A stretch of DNA of 64,000 bases from Halomonas heilongjiangensis (GCF_002879645.1 NZ_PNRE01000019.1:103201-167200), one strand, 5' to 3'. Positions 29,670 through 41,905 are shown, numbered from the stretch's first letter. Made by a program: numbers and translations. Notes: generated by a model from the letters alone, not told the origin.

Positions 29670-31439
29670 TCAGCCCGGCGCCGGGGGCGACGGCGCCTCG
29701 GCGGGGGGCGGTTGCGGTGGCACCGGCAGGGCGAGGGTGACGGTCGTGCCCTCGCCCGGGCTCGACGCGAAGGTCAGGGTGCCATGGTGCTCGCGCACGA
29801 TGCCGGCGGAGACGGACAGCCCCAGCCCGGTGCCGCCGCATTCGCGCCGGGTGGTGAAGAAGGGGTCCGTCAGCCGGCTCATCGCGTCGGGCTCGATGCC
29901 CCGACCCTCGTCGCGGACTTCCAGCACGACCCTGCCCGTGGCGCTATCGTGGCGCGTCGTCAATTGAATGCCCTGCGCCGGGTCCTGTAGCGCCTGGCAG
30001 GCATTCAGCACCAGGTTGATCACCACCTGCTCGATGCGCTGGGCATTGCCTTCGATGACGGGCAGGTCCTCCGCGTAGTGCGTGGCGAAGCGCCGGGTGG
30101 CCTTGCGAATCGAGCTATCGACCAGGCGAATGGCGGTGCCCACCACCGCATTGAGATCGACGCTCTCGCCCTGCTCGTCACCGCCCTGGCGGGCGAAATC
30201 CTTGAGATCGCCGACGATGCGCTTGATGCGACGGGTGCCCTCCTGCATGTCGTCGATCATGCAGGGAAGCTCCTCGCGCATGCGTGAATAGGGCAGCCCG
30301 CCGAACCGGAAATCGCCGTGGGTGCGGTAGTGCGCCTCGAGAATGGGCTCGGCGTCGGCATAGGCGTCGCGCAGCACCGGCAGGTTCAGCAGCAGCAGGC
30401 TGCTGGGGTTGTTGATCTCGTGGGCGACGCCCGAGACGAGAATGCCGAGGGAGGCCATCTTGTCGGCCTGGATCAGTTGCTGCTGATGCTGGCGCAGCTC
30501 CTCGGTGCGGCTGGCGACCTGTCGCTTGAGCGTCCGGTTCCAGATCACGATGGCGCCTAGTACCAGCAATAGCAGCGCGGAGAGCGCCGCGCCGACCTGG
30601 CCGACCTTCTGCCACGGGATGCCCTCGCGGCCCTCCAGCGGGCCCAGCCAGCGATCATAGATCGCCTGGTGACGGCCGGTGTTCTTGAGGATGGCGAGCC
30701 CCTCGCTGAACTTGGCCAGCAGGTTGGCATCGCCCTGCCTCACCGCGTAGCCGTAGCGCAGCGAGAAGGGCCGCGCCACCGGCACCAGGTTGGTCAGGCC
30801 CAGCTCGCGGCTGAGGTAGAGCGCGGGCAGGTTGGCGACCAGGGCATAATCGTGCTGGCCGGCGGCCAGCGCCCGCAGCGCGTCGGCGTGGGTGTCCACG
30901 GGGATCACCACGGCGCCGATGTCGTGCTCGATCAGGTAGTCGTGCATGATGTCGCCGCGCTGGACGATCACCTCCTTGCCGTGCAGCGCCTCGACTTCCA
31001 CCACCGGGTCGCCGCGGCGGGCGAAGATCGACTGATGGACGATGGCGTGGGGCGGCGTGAAGTCGAAGTGTGCGGTACGCGCCTCGGAGTAGGACATGCC
31101 CTGGAGGATATCGATCTCGCCCTGCTCCAGCTCACGGCGTACCTCGCTCCACGGCTTCAGTTCGATGCGCACCTCGATGCCCATGACCTCGGCGATGGCC
31201 CGGGTCAGCTCCACGTTATAGCCGGCCGGCTCGCCGTCCTCGTCGAGGAACTCGTAGGGCGGGTGGTAATGATCGCCACCGACGACGATGACCTCCCTGG
31301 CGCCATCGGGAGCGTCCGCCTCGGCCTGCCCCCAGCCCGGCAGGGGCGCGGCCAGCCAGGCGACCAGTGCCGCCAGCCGCACCCACCGCGAGACGGCGGG
31401 GAGAGGCGTTCGACAGGACACCGCCCGGCTTGCCGTCAT
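29670..31439 (-). CDS. Sensor histidine kinase with periplasmic amino-acid-binding (SBP3) domain
   Basis: A 589-residue kinase. A signal/anchor segment (about 20-38) precedes a family 3 solute-binding domain (48-268: PYEFLDEDGEPAGYNVELTR and FDFTPPHAIVHQSIFARRG), the fold of periplasmic glutamine/polar amino acid receptors. Then one membrane segment (284-300), a short coiled coil, HisKA with H340 in VSGVAHEINNPSSLLL, and an ATPase domain with N box LVLNACQAL, DEGRGI and GGTGLGLSV. No HAMP or PAS. Direct ligand sensing is inferred from the fold; glutamine is suggested by the target genes. Confidence 0.92.
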   Translation of the reverse strand: MTASRAVSCRTPLPAVSRWVRLAALVAWLAAPLPGWGQAEADAPDGAREVIVVGGDHYHPPYEFLDEDGEPAGYNVELTRAIAEVMGIEVRIELKPWSEVRRELEQGEIDILQGMSYSEARTAHFDFTPPHAIVHQSIFARRGDPVVEVEALHGKEVIVQRGDIMHDYLIEHDIGAVVIPVDTHADALRALAAGQHDYALVANLPALYLSRELGLTNLVPVARPFSLRYGYAVRQGDANLLAKFSEGLAILKNTGRHQAIYDRWLGPLEGREGIPWQKVGQVGAALSALLLLVLGAIVIWNRTLKRQVASRTEELRQHQQQLIQADKMASLGILVSGVAHEINNPSSLLLLNLPVLRDAYADAEPILEAHYRTHGDFRFGGLPYSRMREELPCMIDDMQEGTRRIKRIVGDLKDFARQGGDEQGESVDLNAVVGTAIRLVDSSIRKATRRFATHYAEDLPVIEGNAQRIEQVVINLVLNACQALQDPAQGIQLTTRHDSATGRVVLEVRDEGRGIEPDAMSRLTDPFFTTRRECGGTGLGLSVSAGIVREHHGTLTFASSPGEGTTVTLALPVPPQPPPAEAPSPPAPG

Positions 31440-31805
31440 CCGTACCTCGACTCGTTATTCTGGATCTTGAAATAGGGTGGCGATATTTTTTTAATCAGCA
31501 ATCAGAAAGTTACATTTTGGTTGGGTGGCTGGAATGCAGGCTTGCTCCCCAATCGGCTGGGGCTCCCAATCGCTACCGGGACTGACGGGGTGCTGCCCGG
31601 CCAGGGGACTGAGGGCATTCTACTGAAGCGGTACGGCAGTGGCTATTGACTGCCTGCACCGCCGCCCCCGGCCAGTGTGGCCGAGCTCCGCCGATTGGCT
31701 CATGGTGACGCCGGGTGTCGGGTCGTCGCCCCATTCGCGGGGCAAAGAGGCGGCGCTGCGTCGAACCGGGCCACGGTCCGTCGCGGCACCGCCCACCGCC
31801 GGGGA
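31440..31805. other. Intergenic region upstream of the kinase gene
   Basis: 366 bases with no supported gene. The first 90 are AT-richer (a run of seven T at 31489 and ATAGGGTGG-like sequence) and presumably hold the kinase gene promoter on the minus strand. The rest, to the symporter stop at 31806, is GC-rich; short open frames there have no family resemblance. No clear -24/-12 or TATAACC motif was found. Confidence 0.5.
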
Positions 31806-33428
31806 TCAGAACTGCAGCCCGAGCGCGAAGCCGCCGATCATATAGCAGAAGAGGGTGATCAAGACGACCCCGACAACGTTGAGAACGACGCCGCCGCGCG
31901 CCATCTGGGCGATGGTGACCGCGCCGGTGCCGAAGACGATGGCGTTCGGCGGCGTGCCGACCGGCAGCATGAAGGCGCAGGTCGCGGCGAAGGCGGCCGG
32001 GATGAGCAGCGTCATCGGGTCGGCGCCGATGGCGAGCGCCACACCCCCGAGCACGGGGATGAAGGTCGCGGCCGTCGCCGTATTGCTGGTGACCTCCGTG
32101 AGGAAGAGCACGATCGTGGCCACGGCGGCGACCAACAGGATGATCGGCAGCACCTGAAGCCCGGTGATCTGCTCGCCGAACCAGCTGTCGAGACCGGTCC
32201 CCGCGACCGCACCGGCGAGGCTCAGGCCACCGCCGAACAGCAGCAGTACCCCCCAGGGCAGCCCGTCCTCGGCGTCCTGCCAGGTCAGCACCATCTCGCT
32301 GCGCCCTCGCGCGGGCAGGATGAACATCGCGATGCCGGCGGCGATGGCGATGGCGGTGTCGTCGAGCTCGGCCAGCGGCCCCAACCGCTCACCTATCCAC
32401 GGCAGGTTGGAGAGCACCCCGGGGACGACCCACAGGAACGCCGCCGAGCCGAAGACGAGCATCACCATCTTCTCGCCCTGACTGAGCGGGCCGAGCTTGT
32501 GGATCTCGCCGTCGATCATCTCCTTGCCGCCGGGGATCTCCGCGACCTTGAACCGGTAGAGCACGCGGGTCATCAACACCCAGCCCACCAGGATGAAGGT
32601 AAGGCCCAGCGGCACGCCGAGCATCATCCATTCGAGGAAGCCGATGGTGCGACCCAGCTCGCCGGCGGCGTAGCCGGCGACGATGGCGTTCGGCGGGCTG
32701 CCGAGCAGGGTGCCGAGGCCGCCCATGCTCGCCGACCAGGCGATCGCCAGGAGCAGGCAGACGCCGAACCGCTGGATGTTCTCGTCGAAGATGAAGTCCA
32801 CATGACCGGCCCGGTGGTGGTCATGTTCGTGGCCTGCGGGGTCGTGGCCGGGGGCGACCGATTCCGCGGACTCGCCGCTGCGCTCCGCCACCAGGCGGAG
32901 CACGGACAGCCCGATCGGCAGCATCATCAGCGTCGTCGCGGTATTGGAGACCCACATCGACAGGAAGCCCGTGGCGAGCATCATGCCGAGCACGATCCGC
33001 TGCGGCTCGACCCCGACCCGGGCCAGCGTCAAGAGCGCGATGCGGCGGTGGAGGTTCCATTTCTCCATGGCGATGGCGATCAGGAAGCCGCCGAGGAAAA
33101 GGAACACGATGGAACTGGCATAGGGCGCCGTGGCCTGGCCAACCGTCCGCTCCGTCAGCATCGGGATCAGCACGATCGGCAGCAGGGCCGTGGCCGAGAG
33201 CGGGATCGCCTCGGTCATCCACCAGACCGCCATCAGGGTGGCGATCGTGGCGACCCAGCGCGCATCCGATGACAGCCCTTCGGCCTGGCCCATGGCGAGC
33301 CAGACCAGCAGCGCCATGAGCAACCCGAAGGCGCGCAGGCCCCATGTCATTTTCGCGGATCGCCCACCGGCCCCTTGCTCCCCGGAAAAGTCTTCGTATT
33401 CTCCTTGCTGGCGAGGTTGTGCGGCCAT
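31806..33428 (-). CDS. SLC13/DASS-family sodium:dicarboxylate symporter
   Basis: A 540-residue polytopic carrier of the divalent anion:sodium symporter family. Both SNT signatures are present: WVSNTATTLMML (near residue 160) and VTSNTATAATFIPVL (near 450), as is GSPPNAIV. Members import succinate, malate, fumarate or citrate with sodium. A cytoplasmic loop near residues 190-205 is rich in histidine (PAGHEHDHHRAGH), which is unusual. The start is ATG at 33428, eight bases after AGGAGG; ATG two codons earlier is too close to it. Downstream of the PDH genes on the same strand, separated by a hairpin. Confidence 0.92.
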   Translation of the reverse strand: MAAQPRQQGEYEDFSGEQGAGGRSAKMTWGLRAFGLLMALLVWLAMGQAEGLSSDARWVATIATLMAVWWMTEAIPLSATALLPIVLIPMLTERTVGQATAPYASSIVFLFLGGFLIAIAMEKWNLHRRIALLTLARVGVEPQRIVLGMMLATGFLSMWVSNTATTLMMLPIGLSVLRLVAERSGESAESVAPGHDPAGHEHDHHRAGHVDFIFDENIQRFGVCLLLAIAWSASMGGLGTLLGSPPNAIVAGYAAGELGRTIGFLEWMMLGVPLGLTFILVGWVLMTRVLYRFKVAEIPGGKEMIDGEIHKLGPLSQGEKMVMLVFGSAAFLWVVPGVLSNLPWIGERLGPLAELDDTAIAIAAGIAMFILPARGRSEMVLTWQDAEDGLPWGVLLLFGGGLSLAGAVAGTGLDSWFGEQITGLQVLPIILLVAAVATIVLFLTEVTSNTATAATFIPVLGGVALAIGADPMTLLIPAAFAATCAFMLPVGTPPNAIVFGTGAVTIAQMARGGVVLNVVGVVLITLFCYMIGGFALGLQF

Positions 33429-33477
33429 CGTCATCTCCTCCTGGATTCATGCATGTTCCGCCGTGACAAGGTTGACG

Positions 33478-33503
33478 GCTGATGTCGGGCATCCGACATC
33501 AGC
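33478..33503 (-). terminator. Hairpin after the maeB-aceEF-lpd genes
   Basis: GCTGATGTCGG, loop GCAT, CCGACATCAGC gives a perfect 11-pair stem 18 bases past the lpd stop and before the DASS gene. Probably ends most of the PDH transcript. Confidence 0.65.
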
Positions 33504-33521
33504 AGTCCGATGGCATTCGCC

Positions 33522-35627
33522 CTAGCGCTTCTTCTGCGGTGGCAGATCGGTACAGACGCCTTCGAACAGTTCGGCGGCCATGCCGACCGACTCGCCCAGG
33601 GTCGGATGCGGGTGGATGGTCTTGCCGATGTCGACCGGGTCGCAGCCCATCTCGATGGCCAGGCACAGCTCGCTGATCAGGTCCCCCGCCTGGGTGCCGA
33701 CGATGGCGCCGCCGATGATGCGATGGGTCTCCTCGTCGAACAGCAGCTTGGTGAAACCCTCGTCGCGGCCGTTGGCGATCGCCCGACCGCTGGCCGCCCA
33801 GGGGAAAACCGCCTTGCCGTACTTGATGCCCTCGGCCTTGCATTCGGCCTCGGTCTTGCCGGCCCAGGCCACTTCCGGGTCGGTGTAGGCCACCGAGGGT
33901 ATCTGGCGGGCATCGAAGACACTCTTCTGGCCGGCGGCGACTTCCGCCGCGACATGGGCCTCATGCACCGCCTTGTGAGCCAGCATCGGCTGGCCGATGA
34001 TGTCGCCGATGGCGAAGATGTGCCCGACGTTGGTGCGCATCTGCTTGTCGGTGGCGATGAAGCCGCGTTCGTCGACCGCCACGCCGGCGTTCTCGGCACC
34101 GATCTTGTTGCCGTTGGGGCTGCGCCCGACCGACTGCAGGATCATGTCGTACAGCTGTGGCTCGGCGGGGGCGTTGTCGCCCTCGAAGCTGACCTTGAGG
34201 CCGTTCTTCTGGGCCTTCACGGCGGTGGTCCGGGTCTTGAGCATCACCTTGTCGAAGCGCGGCGTGTTGACCTTCTCCCAGACCTTGACCAGGTCGCGGT
34301 CGGCGCCGGTCATCAGCCCGTCGAGCATCTCGACCACGTCGATGCGGGTGCCCAGGCTGGAGTAGACCGTGGCCATCTCCAGGCCGATGATGCCGCCGCC
34401 GATGACCAGCATGCGCTTGGGGATGGTGGTCAGTTCCAGGGCGCCGGTGGAGTCGACCACCCGGGGGTCGTCGGGAATGAAGGGCAGTGTCACCGACTGC
34501 GAACCGGCGGCGATGATGCACTTGTCGAACTTCACCACCTGCTTGTCGCCGGTCGGCTCCTGGCCATCGCCGCTGGTCAGGGTGACTTCCAGGTGATGCG
34601 GGTCGAGGAATTTCCCTACCCCGCGCACCGTCTGGACCTTGCGTGCCTTGGCCATGCCGGCCAGGCCCCCGGTGAGCTTGCCGACGACCTTTTCCTTCCA
34701 GCCGCGCAGTTTGTCGAGATCGATCTTCGGCTTCCCGAAGGCGATGCCGTGATCGGCCAGGTCATTGGCCGCGTCGGTGACCGCCGCCACATGCAGCAGC
34801 GCCTTGGAGGGGATGCAGCCGACGTTCAGGCAGACCCCGCCGAGGGTGGCATAGCGTTCCACCAGCACGGTCTTCATGCCCAGGTCGGCGGACCGGAAGG
34901 CGGCCGAGTAGCCGCCCGGCCCGGCGCCGAGCACCAGCATCTCGCATTCGAGGTCGGCCCCGCCGGTATGGGTGGCCGCCGCAGGCGCAGCCGCTTTCTG
35001 TTCGCCTGCTCCCCCGGCGGCAGCGGGTGGGGCGGCGGGGGATTTGCCTTCCGCTTCCAGCATCAGGATCGCCGAGCCTTGCGAGACCTTGTCGCCGACC
35101 GTCACCAGCACCTCGCTGACCTTGCCGGCCTTGGGCGCGGGCACGTCCATGGAGGCCTTGTCGGACTCCACGGTGATCAGCGGGTCCTCGGCACGGATGG
35201 TATCGCCCGCGCGTACCAGCACTTCGATGATCGGAACGTCGCCGAAATCGCCGATGTCCGGCACCCGAACCTCTTCCAGGCTGCCGCCGCCATAACCACC
35301 GCCGGCATCGCCGGGCGCCGCCGAGCCAACCCCTTTGTTATGGACCGTCGGATGCGGTTCGTGGTCCGCCACCCGGGATCCGGTCTCGGCCGGCTCCAGC
35401 ATCAGGATGGTCGAGCCTTCGGAGACCTTGTCCCCCTCCTTGACCTTGAGCTCTCCGACCGTGCCCGATATCGGGGACGGCACGTCCATGGAGGCCTTGT
35501 CGGTCTCCAGGGTGATCAGCGGGGTTTCGATGTCGATCGCATCGCCCGGCTTGACCAGCACTTCGATGATCTCGACGTCCTTGAAATCACCGATGTCGGG
35601 CACCTTGACTTCGATTGCATTGGCCAT
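33522..35627 (-). CDS. lpd: Dihydrolipoyl dehydrogenase (E3) with two N-terminal lipoyl domains
   Basis: A 701-residue E3, about 225 residues longer than usual. Two complete lipoyl domains come first: K44 in ETDKASMDVP and K157 in ESDKASMDVP are the lipoylation sites, each followed by an Ala/Gly/Pro-rich linker. The flavoenzyme starts near 228 with LVLGAGPGGYSAAFR; redox disulfide C266/C271 in GGVCLNVGCIPS; NAD motif VIGGGIIGLEMATVYSSLG; C-terminal active-site HPHPTLGES. Re-oxidises dihydrolipoamide on E2. One lipoyl domain on E3 is known (Neisseria, Ralstonia); two is rare. Twelve bases after aceF. Confidence 0.96.
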   Translation of the reverse strand: MANAIEVKVPDIGDFKDVEIIEVLVKPGDAIDIETPLITLETDKASMDVPSPISGTVGELKVKEGDKVSEGSTILMLEPAETGSRVADHEPHPTVHNKGVGSAAPGDAGGGYGGGSLEEVRVPDIGDFGDVPIIEVLVRAGDTIRAEDPLITVESDKASMDVPAPKAGKVSEVLVTVGDKVSQGSAILMLEAEGKSPAAPPAAAGGAGEQKAAAPAAATHTGGADLECEMLVLGAGPGGYSAAFRSADLGMKTVLVERYATLGGVCLNVGCIPSKALLHVAAVTDAANDLADHGIAFGKPKIDLDKLRGWKEKVVGKLTGGLAGMAKARKVQTVRGVGKFLDPHHLEVTLTSGDGQEPTGDKQVVKFDKCIIAAGSQSVTLPFIPDDPRVVDSTGALELTTIPKRMLVIGGGIIGLEMATVYSSLGTRIDVVEMLDGLMTGADRDLVKVWEKVNTPRFDKVMLKTRTTAVKAQKNGLKVSFEGDNAPAEPQLYDMILQSVGRSPNGNKIGAENAGVAVDERGFIATDKQMRTNVGHIFAIGDIIGQPMLAHKAVHEAHVAAEVAAGQKSVFDARQIPSVAYTDPEVAWAGKTEAECKAEGIKYGKAVFPWAASGRAIANGRDEGFTKLLFDEETHRIIGGAIVGTQAGDLISELCLAIEMGCDPVDIGKTIHPHPTLGESVGMAAELFEGVCTDLPPQKKR

Positions 35628-35639
35628 GTCGTCGATTCC

Positions 35640-36917
35640 TCACATGATGATGCGCCGCATGTCGGCGAGCAGGTTGGCGAAATGGACGTTGAAACGGGCC
35701 GCGGCGGCGCCGTCGATCACCCGGTGATCCCAGGACAGCGACAGCGGCAGCACGAACCGCCACTCCGACTGCTTGCCGTCCGGCGAGACCTGCTTCCAGT
35801 AGGAGCGACACACGCCCATGATGGCCACTTCCGGGGCGTTGATGATGGGCGTGAAATAGAGCCCGCCGATCCCACCCAGCGAGGAGATGGTGAAACAGCC
35901 GCCCTGCATCTGGTCGGGCTTGAGCTTGCCGTCGCGGGCCAGCTTGGCCAGCGCCCCCATTTCCTGGGCGATCTCGGCCACGCCTTTCTGGTCCGCGTCG
36001 CGGATCACCGGCACCACCAGGCCATGGGGCGTGTCGGCGGCGAAGCCGATGTGGTAGTACTGCTTGAGGATCAGGTTGTCGCCGTCCAGGGAGGCATTGA
36101 ACTCGGGGAACTGCTTCAGGGAGGCGACCGCGGCCTTGATCATGAATGCCAGCATGCTGACCTTGATGCCGGCCTTCTCGTTGGCCTTGTTGAACTGTAC
36201 CCGGAAGGCCTCCAGGTCGGTGATGTCGGCCTCGTCGTGGTTGGTGACGTGGGGAATCTGCACCCAGTTGCGATGCAGGTTGGCGCCGGAGATCTTCTTG
36301 ATGCGCGACAGCGGCTTGGTCTCCACCGGGCCGAACTTGGTGAAGTCGACCTTGGGCCAGGGCAGCAGATCCAGGCCCCCGCCAGCGGTTGGAGCGCCAG
36401 TTGAAGCGCTAGCCGCCGCCGGGGCGCCACCCTTGGCGAAGTTGCGTATGTCCTCCTGGGTGACCCGGCCCTTGAGGCCGGTGGGCGGCACTCGGGGCAG
36501 GTCCACCTCGAGTTCGCGGGCCAGACGGCGAGCCGAGGGACTGGCGTGAACCCGGCTGAAATCCGCGATCTGGCCGGTCGACGGTGCGCTGGAGGGAGCC
36601 GCCGACGGTGGCGGCCTGTTCCCTGCTTCCTCGGCGGGAGAGGGGGCAGGGGCGGAGGGTGAATCCCCCTCACCCTCTCCTTCCGCCTCCAGCATCAGGA
36701 TCGTCGACCCCTCGGAGACCGTGTCGCCGAGCTTGACCTTGACCTCCTTCACCGTACCCGCGGCAGGCGCAGGCACGTCCATGGAGGCCTTGTCGGACTC
36801 CACGGTGATCAGCGGGTCCTCGACCTGGATCTTGTCGCCGGCCTGGACGTGGATTTCGATGATCGGGACATCGGTGTAGTCGCCGATGTCCGGTACCTTG
36901 ATGTCTTGGATGGCCAC
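35640..36917 (-). CDS. aceF: Pyruvate dehydrogenase E2, dihydrolipoyl acetyltransferase (single lipoyl domain)
   Basis: A 425-residue E2, shorter than E. coli AceF, which has three lipoyl domains. Here there is one (1-75, K43 in VESDKASMDVP), a Pro/Ala linker, a peripheral-subunit-binding domain (about 112-148, ASPSARRLARELEVDLPRV) and the catalytic core ending in LSLSWDHRVIDGAAAARF with the His-Asp active site. The start is GTG at 36917 (VAIQDIKVP), with GGAGGA nine bases upstream; there is no ATG. aceE lies 17 bases upstream and lpd 12 bases downstream. Confidence 0.95.
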   Translation of the reverse strand: MAIQDIKVPDIGDYTDVPIIEIHVQAGDKIQVEDPLITVESDKASMDVPAPAAGTVKEVKVKLGDTVSEGSTILMLEAEGEGEGDSPSAPAPSPAEEAGNRPPPSAAPSSAPSTGQIADFSRVHASPSARRLARELEVDLPRVPPTGLKGRVTQEDIRNFAKGGAPAAASASTGAPTAGGGLDLLPWPKVDFTKFGPVETKPLSRIKKISGANLHRNWVQIPHVTNHDEADITDLEAFRVQFNKANEKAGIKVSMLAFMIKAAVASLKQFPEFNASLDGDNLILKQYYHIGFAADTPHGLVVPVIRDADQKGVAEIAQEMGALAKLARDGKLKPDQMQGGCFTISSLGGIGGLYFTPIINAPEVAIMGVCRSYWKQVSPDGKQSEWRFVLPLSLSWDHRVIDGAAAARFNVHFANLLADMRRIIM

Positions 36918-36934
36918 TTTTGTTCTCCTCCGGC

Positions 36935-39598
36935 TCAGGCGTACAGGGGGTTGGGCTTTTCGGGGTCGATGCCGTATTTCGCGATGGCATCCCGGACCTT
37001 GCCGCTCTTGAGCTTGCCCTCGTCGACCAGGGCCTGCAGCGCGGCCAGGGTGACGTAATGACGATCCACCTCGAAATGGCGGCGCAGGGCCTCGCGGCTG
37101 TCGGAGCGGCCGAAGCCGTCGGTACCCAGTACCTCGTAACACCGCGGCACGAAGGGACGGATCTGTTCGGCGAACATCCGGATGTAGTCGGTGGAGGCGA
37201 TGACCGGCCCTTCGGTGCCTTCCAGGCACGCCTCGACATGACTCTTGCGCGCTCTCTTCCCGGGATGCAGCCGGTTCCAGCGCTTGACGGCGTGGCCGTC
37301 GCGGGCCAGTTCATTGAAGCTCGGGCAACTCCAGACGTCGGCCGCCACGCCCCAGTCGTCGTGCAGCAGGTCCACCGCGGCAATCACCTCGTTGAGGATG
37401 CTGCCACAGCCCAGCAGCTGTACCCGTGGCCCCTTGCCCTCGGCCTTGCTGAAGGAGTACATGCCCTTGATGATGCCCTCTTCGGCGCCTTCGGGAAGTG
37501 CCGGATGATGGTAGTTCTCGTTCAGCGTGGTGATGTAGTAGAAGACGTTCTCCTGATCCTCGTACATGCGCTTGAGGCCATCGCGCACGATCACCGCCAC
37601 CTCGTAGTGGAAGGTGGGGTCATAGGCGATGCAGTTGGGGATGAACTGGGCGAACAGCTGGCTGTGCCCGTCCTGGTGCTGCAAGCCCTCGCCGTTCAGG
37701 GTGGTGCGCCCCGAGGTGCCGCCGATCAGGAAACCCCGTGCCAGCATGTCCCCGGCCGCCCAGGCCAGATCGCCGATGCGCTGGAAGCCGAACATGGAGT
37801 AGTAGACATAGAACGGGATCATGGTGACCCCGTGGTTGCTGTACGACGTGGCCACGGCGATCCATGAGGACATGGCCCCGTCCTCGTTGATACCCTCCTG
37901 CAGGATCTGGCCTTTCTGGTCCTCCCGATAGGGCATGATCTCCTCGGCGTCCATGGGCACGTACTTCTGCCCTTCGGGGGCATAGATACCGATCTGCCGG
38001 AACATGCCCTCCATGCCGAAGGTGCGCGACTCGTCGGCGACGATCGGGGTCAGCCGCGGCCCCAGGGTCTTGTCCCGGGCCAGGGAGACCATGATGCGCA
38101 CCATGGCCATGGTGGTGGACATGGTGCGCTCACCGGTGTCCGCCAGCACCTGCTTGAACATCTCCAGGGGGGGTGCCTCGAGCCGATCGCCGTTGCGCTG
38201 GCGCTGGGGCAGGTAGCCGCCCAGCGCCTTGCGCTGCCCATGCAGGAGCTGCATCTCGGCGCTCTCCTCGGGGGGCTTGAAGAACGCCGCCTTGGTGACC
38301 TGTTCGTCGCTCAAGGGCAGGTCGAAGCGCTGGTGGAAGTAGCGGAGGTTATCCTCGCCCAGCTTCTTCTTCTGGTGAGTGATGTTCTGGCCCTCGCCCC
38401 CTTCGCCCATGCCGTAGCCCTTGACGGTCTTCATCAGCAGCACCGAGGGCTTGTCCCGGGTGTTGACCGCCGCGTGATAGGCCGCGTAGACCTTCTGCGG
38501 GTCGTGGCCACCGCGGATCAGCTTGTAGTAGATGTCGTCGTCCGACATATGGGCGACCATTTCCTTGAGCTCCGGATACTTGCCGAAGAAGTGCTCGCGG
38601 ATGTAGCCGCCACCCTTGACCTTGAAGTTCTGATACTCGCCGTCGACGCACTCCTCCATGCGCTGGCGCAACAGCCCCTTGGTGTCCTTGGCCAGCAGCT
38701 CGTCCCAGCCCGACCCCCACAGGCACTTGATGACGTTCCAGCCCGCGCCCCGGAAGTTGCCCTCCAGTTCCTGGACGATCTTGCTGTTGCCCCGCACCGG
38801 GCCGTCCAGGCGCTGCAGATTGCAGTTGATCACGAAGATCAGGTTGTCGAGCTTTTCGCGGCTGGCCAGGGCGATGGCACCCTGGGACTGGGGCTCGTCC
38901 ATCTCGCCGTCACCCAGGAACGCCCAGACCTTGCGTCCCTCGGTATCGGCCAGCCCCCGGTGGTGGAGGTACTTCATGAAGCGTGCCTGATAGATGGCCA
39001 TGATCGGCCCCAGGCCCATGGAGACGGTGGAGACCTGCCAGAAGTCCGGCATCAGATAGGGGTGGGGATAGGAAGAGATCCCCTTGCCATCCACTTCCAG
39101 GCGGAAGTTCTCCAGCTGCTCCTCGGAGAGCCGCCCCTCCAGGAAGGCCCGTGCGTAGATGCCCGGGGCGCAGTGTCCCTGGAAATAGATGATGTCTCCC
39201 CCGTGGCTGTCGGTGGGGGCCTGCCAGAAGTGATTGAAACCCACCTCGTACATCACCGCCGAGGACTGGTAGCTGGCGATATGCCCTCCGGGTTCGGCGG
39301 GCTTCTTGTTGGCGCGCACCACCATCGCCATGGCGTTCCAGCGCAGGTAGGCGATCAGCCGCTGCAGCAAGGCTTCGTCGCCGGGCAGCTTGGCCTCCTT
39401 GTGCGGCGGTATGGTGTTCACATAGGGCGTGCGGGTGGTGTCCGGCGCCTCGGCGCCGGTCCGATAGGCTTCTTCCACCGCCTTGTGCAGCAGGTAGGTG
39501 GCCCGCTCGGGGCCCACCCGCTCCACCACCACATCGACGGCTTCCTGCCACTCCCGGGTTTCCTGTGGATCGAAGTCGCTGTAGTTTTCGAATGCCAT
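36935..39598 (-). CDS. aceE: Pyruvate dehydrogenase E1 component, homodimeric
   Basis: An 887-residue thiamine-diphosphate enzyme that decarboxylates pyruvate and acetylates E2. The ThDP motif runs from FLGDGEMDEPQSQGA (near residue 228) to FVINCNLQRLDGPVRGN (near 258); MNFHHWQ-type N-terminal region RATYLLHKAVEEAYRTG binds E2. EGLQHQDGHSQL (near 640) is characteristic of the homodimeric E1. Length equals the family norm. Follows maeB after 36 bases. Confidence 0.97.
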   Translation of the reverse strand: MAFENYSDFDPQETREWQEAVDVVVERVGPERATYLLHKAVEEAYRTGAEAPDTTRTPYVNTIPPHKEAKLPGDEALLQRLIAYLRWNAMAMVVRANKKPAEPGGHIASYQSSAVMYEVGFNHFWQAPTDSHGGDIIYFQGHCAPGIYARAFLEGRLSEEQLENFRLEVDGKGISSYPHPYLMPDFWQVSTVSMGLGPIMAIYQARFMKYLHHRGLADTEGRKVWAFLGDGEMDEPQSQGAIALASREKLDNLIFVINCNLQRLDGPVRGNSKIVQELEGNFRGAGWNVIKCLWGSGWDELLAKDTKGLLRQRMEECVDGEYQNFKVKGGGYIREHFFGKYPELKEMVAHMSDDDIYYKLIRGGHDPQKVYAAYHAAVNTRDKPSVLLMKTVKGYGMGEGGEGQNITHQKKKLGEDNLRYFHQRFDLPLSDEQVTKAAFFKPPEESAEMQLLHGQRKALGGYLPQRQRNGDRLEAPPLEMFKQVLADTGERTMSTTMAMVRIMVSLARDKTLGPRLTPIVADESRTFGMEGMFRQIGIYAPEGQKYVPMDAEEIMPYREDQKGQILQEGINEDGAMSSWIAVATSYSNHGVTMIPFYVYYSMFGFQRIGDLAWAAGDMLARGFLIGGTSGRTTLNGEGLQHQDGHSQLFAQFIPNCIAYDPTFHYEVAVIVRDGLKRMYEDQENVFYYITTLNENYHHPALPEGAEEGIIKGMYSFSKAEGKGPRVQLLGCGSILNEVIAAVDLLHDDWGVAADVWSCPSFNELARDGHAVKRWNRLHPGKRARKSHVEACLEGTEGPVIASTDYIRMFAEQIRPFVPRCYEVLGTDGFGRSDSREALRRHFEVDRHYVTLAALQALVDEGKLKSGKVRDAIAKYGIDPEKPNPLYA

Positions 39599-39634
39599 GG
39601 ATCATCTCCCTTGATTGGGTCGGAATTGTTCTAG

Positions 39635-41905
<2,271 letters not shown>

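Noticed and set aside
33510..36404. A 964-codon open frame on the plus strand
   Set aside because: Antisense shadow of lpd and aceF; its repeated segments merely mirror the duplicated lipoyl domains.
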